A stretch of DNA of 35,765 nucleotides from Acidobacteriota bacterium. Lineage in GTDB: Bacteria; Acidobacteriota; Thermoanaerobaculia; Gp7-AA8. Under the pieces are notes generated by a model. That model ran no database searches, was not told where the DNA came from, and was given only the letters and a program-made list of their open reading frames with translations. Position numbers and translations under genes: made by a program. Position 1 is the first letter of the stretch. Every line of letters begins with the position of its first letter. The stretch is taken from positions 1 to 35,765 of the forward strand of contig JAOBAU010000432.1 in NCBI GenBank assembly GCA_025463165.1, given 5' to 3'. Of this stretch, positions 33,722 to 35,765 are shown piece after piece.

Positions 33722-34238
33722 GGGAGCGGCGGGATTCATTTTCGGCCTCGCCCTCTGGTGGGCGCTGTCCGCTCCGTATGCACGAGCTCTGGCCGCACTG
33801 AGCGAGCCGTTGATCCGAATGTGGGAACGGCCGGCCGTGACGCGGATCATCGCCGCCGGCACAGAACTGACGATCGATCGCGCTGATTTTCCTCCGCAAT
33901 CGCCGCGGCCCGGCCTGACGTTGATGGATCTGACGGCGAACGTCGTTCTGTTGACGACGCTCTTCGCCGTGAGCCGCCGCCCGTTACATGACCGGAACAT
34001 CCGCGCGTGGCTGCTGGCGACCGTGCTGCTCGTGCCGGTCCACGTCGCGGCGATCGTCATGAACGTGCAGTCGATCTACGCGCTCCGGCTCGGGCCGTGG
34101 AGCCGCGTTCACTATGGCGCCGCCGCCGCCAACTTCTGGGGAGCGGGAGCGCACTTCTACTCGCTGATCGGCGAGTTCGGCGCCGCCTTCGCGCTCTGGT
34201 GGCTTTTCCGCCCGACGCCGGACCAATTTAAGGGGTGA
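33690..34238 (+). CDS. Exosortase H-associated membrane protein
   Basis: A 182-residue protein with about four membrane helices (GAAGFIFGLALWWALSAPYA, LTLMDLTANVVLLTTLFAVS, AWLLATVLLVPVHVAAIVMN, FYSLIGEFGAAFALWWLFR) and one exported loop. It overlaps the exosortase gene by 32 bp. The TTG start has GGAG eight bases upstream. Size, topology and position match the membrane protein that regularly follows exosortase H genes. Its role is not established; it may hold or hand over the sorting substrate. Confidence 0.8.
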   Translation: MLKDLRSNLAKGAAGFIFGLALWWALSAPYARALAALSEPLIRMWERPAVTRIIAAGTELTIDRADFPPQSPRPGLTLMDLTANVVLLTTLFAVSRRPLHDRNIRAWLLATVLLVPVHVAAIVMNVQSIYALRLGPWSRVHYGAAAANFWGAGAHFYSLIGEFGAAFALWWLFRPTPDQFKG

Positions 34239-34263
34239 TATCGGGCAGGCAGTCCGTTATGAT
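34235..34263 (+). promoter_or_regulatory. Candidate sigma-70-type promoter for the terminal gene
   Basis: GTGATA (34235-34240), a 17-bp spacer, then TATGAT (34258-34263), which has one mismatch to the -10 consensus. Transcription would start near 34270, before the GAAAGGAGAT ribosome site of the gene at 34300. This would make that gene a separate unit from the exosortase locus. Confidence 0.4.
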
Positions 34264-34299
34264 CGGTGGAGGTCACTCCCGAAAGGAGATCTCCCACAA

Positions 34300-35765
34300 A
34301 TGAGCCTGTTCGATTTTCCGCGGATCAACATTAAAGGTACGCTCCAGCTCACTCCCGGCACCGCCAATAATGACGATTACGCCGGCTCGTGGAACCTGCC
34401 GGCGAGCTGGGGACCGTTCGCCGGCCAGACCGTGGCGCTGGTCGACTCGAAAATGGTCGAGGCGCGGACCTACGGGATGTCGGACGATCAGTTCATCGCC
34501 TGGGTGCAGAAGGCGCAGCCGCTGACGTCGGCGACGAATCCCTGCAAAACGAAAGAATTCATCCCGGCGGAGTGGAATTACTACGGCGACATGGCGTCGA
34601 AAGTGTTGTCAGCCAGCGTGATCGGCGTGCAGACAGCGCCCGATACGATTTATTCGGCGGCCGACAGCAAAGTGCCGCTGACGTCGATGATCGGGTCGTC
34701 GCTGACATACAGCGGCGGGATCACGGACGTGAATTCCGAGGGCTCGCCGCCTGCGACGCAGTTCTTCATCGATCAGCTGACGCTGATGAACGGCAGCGCG
34801 ACCGCGATCCAGGGACGGCCGTCGAAAGGCGCCTGCCAGTGGCTGAATTTCTATCGGAATATCAATCTGACGGCCGACGGCGGCGCCGGCGGTTACGTCT
34901 ATCACGTGATGCTGCGCGGTTCCGGCAACATCATCAACATTCCTGAATTTCAGGACCCGAAGATTGCCGGGATCATCTTTCGCTATTACCTCTACCGGCC
35001 GATGCAGAAGATCGGCGGGAACGATGCAATCGAGCAGCTTTACAAAGAGAAGGGGATGAACGCTTCGACGCTCGAATTCATCGCCACGATTGCGCCGCTG
35101 TATGCGGACGAGAAGATCGTGACCGGGCCGACCGGCCGGCTGCTGATTTCGAATACCGCCGCCATTCCGACGCCGGTCGGGACGGGCAACAACGGCAATA
35201 ACGGGTTGATCGCGCTCGCGCCGGCGGTGATGCAGCGCTTCGGCAACAGACTGTCGGCTGATTTCTCCGCGACGTTTCCCGACTATTACAAGGGAACGAG
35301 CAACGACAAGTACGATTTTGGTCCGGTCGCGCTCCTCGCGACCGACAGCAGCGGTAAATCCGCGACGATCGGCGCGATCAATTACGCTGATACAGGCGCC
35401 GGCGATCGTGCGGGATGGCTTTTCGATTTCGATATTTCTCAGAACGCGGACGCGCAGGCCGTGTTGCAGGATGCCAATGCGTCATTCCAGCTCGTTCATC
35501 CGATCTGGGGGACGGTGCTCGGCGAGACCGATTTCTATTTCGTCACGAATCAGCAGGCCATTTATGCGGAGCAGCACGGCGCGGGCGACCGTTTCCTCAA
35601 TCAGGGAACGGAAGAGCCGGCGACCGTCTCCGTTTACCGCCGCGGACAGTTGCTGACCGGTAAAGACGCTCCGCCAATTACTGTCTGGCAATATCGCTCG
35701 GTTCCGCTGCAGTCGCCCGGCAATGCCACGGTGCTCACCGCGAATTTGCGTCCCGGCGAGCCGAT
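34300..35765 (+). CDS. Large unrecognised protein, 3' end outside window
   Basis: Missing from the ORF track because no stop occurs before the window edge. ATG at 34300 follows GAAAGGAGAT and the frame stays open for 488 codons. It begins MSLFDFPRINIKGTLQLTPG, without a signal peptide or membrane helix. The composition is Gly/Asn/Ala/Thr-rich with many aromatic residues, as in beta-rich structural or extracellular-type proteins. Readable stretches include TANNDDYAGSWNLPASWGPF, GSGNIINIPEFQDPKIAGI, TPVGTGNNGNNGLIALAPAV and GWLFDFDISQNADAQAVLQD. Codon use is less GC-biased than in its neighbours (more AAT, ATT, TAT, AAA), hinting at a different origin. I know no function and assign none. Confidence 0.85.
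   Translation, partial: MSLFDFPRINIKGTLQLTPGTANNDDYAGSWNLPASWGPFAGQTVALVDSKMVEARTYGMSDDQFIAWVQKAQPLTSATNPCKTKEFIPAEWNYYGDMASKVLSASVIGVQTAPDTIYSAADSKVPLTSMIGSSLTYSGGITDVNSEGSPPATQFFIDQLTLMNGSATAIQGRPSKGACQWLNFYRNINLTADGGAGGYVYHVMLRGSGNIINIPEFQDPKIAGIIFRYYLYRPMQKIGGNDAIEQLYKEKGMNASTLEFIATIAPLYADEKIVTGPTGRLLISNTAAIPTPVGTGNNGNNGLIALAPAVMQRFGNRLSADFSATFPDYYKGTSNDKYDFGPVALLATDSSGKSATIGAINYADTGAGDRAGWLFDFDISQNADAQAVLQDANASFQLVHPIWGTVLGETDFYFVTNQQAIYAEQHGAGDRFLNQGTEEPATVSVYRRGQLLTGKDAPPITVWQYRSVPLQSPGNATVLTANLRPGEP

Noticed and set aside
1-35765. Mobile elements, CRISPR arrays, tRNA or rRNA genes
   Set aside because: No transposase, integrase, repeat-spacer pattern or cloverleaf/rRNA-like sequence was seen on either strand by reading; no search program was run.

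Overview
The window is GC-rich, very tightly packed bacterial DNA. A TonB-dependent receptor and an Omp85-type outer-membrane protein indicate a diderm (Gram-negative) host. The dense signalling genes, the exosortase H/C-terminal sorting pair and the GT4/GH130 pair suggest an environmental bacterium, perhaps an Acidobacteriota relative; that placement is inference. I see no rRNA, tRNA, CRISPR array, transposase, integrase or phage gene.

Layout. (1) 1-6110: 3' part of a TonB siderophore-type receptor, a stand-alone CheB methylesterase, a divergent CheB-CheR-PAS fusion and a Cro/C1-type regulator. (2) 6135-8825: a minus-strand run of hybrid histidine kinase, an untracked 54-residue coiled-coil ORF and a single-domain response regulator. 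It is separated from a GT-C membrane glycosyltransferase by a perfect 9-bp inverted repeat. (3) 10628-14881: a coupled minus-strand operon of Omp85-like protein, secreted DUF4390-like protein, membrane histidine kinase and sigma-54 activator. (4) 15059-18829: a 1256-residue PAS/GAF hybrid kinase. (5) 18863-23467: a minus-strand run of small membrane-anchored protein, 75-residue protein, GT4-toroid glycosyltransferase, GH130 enzyme, HEXXH membrane protein and CPXCG protein, mostly joined by 4-bp overlaps. (6) 23831-26028: acyl-CoA desaturase and a multi-pass lipoprotein with an internal duplication. (7) 26016-31341: an overlapping cassette of CheB-CheR-PAS-GAF histidine kinase, 86-residue double-CXXC protein and RsbRD_N histidine kinase. 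The last of these appears to start at a CTG codon. (8) 31545-32214: a Cro/C1-type regulator behind a large dyad, and a GlsB-type membrane protein. (9) 32375-34238: an ice-binding-like (DUF3494) secreted protein with a C-terminal sorting tail, exosortase H and its membrane partner. (10) 34300-end: an unrecognised large protein running off the window.

How it fits together. Roughly half the coding capacity is signal transduction: five histidine kinases, two separate response regulators and three CheB domains, with no CheA, CheW or MCP gene. The CheB/CheR parts therefore probably serve non-classical signalling. The most system-like units are the CheB-CheR kinase / double-CXXC / RsbRD_N kinase cassette, the Omp85/two-component envelope operon, and the self-contained exosortase H locus encoding substrate, protease and partner.
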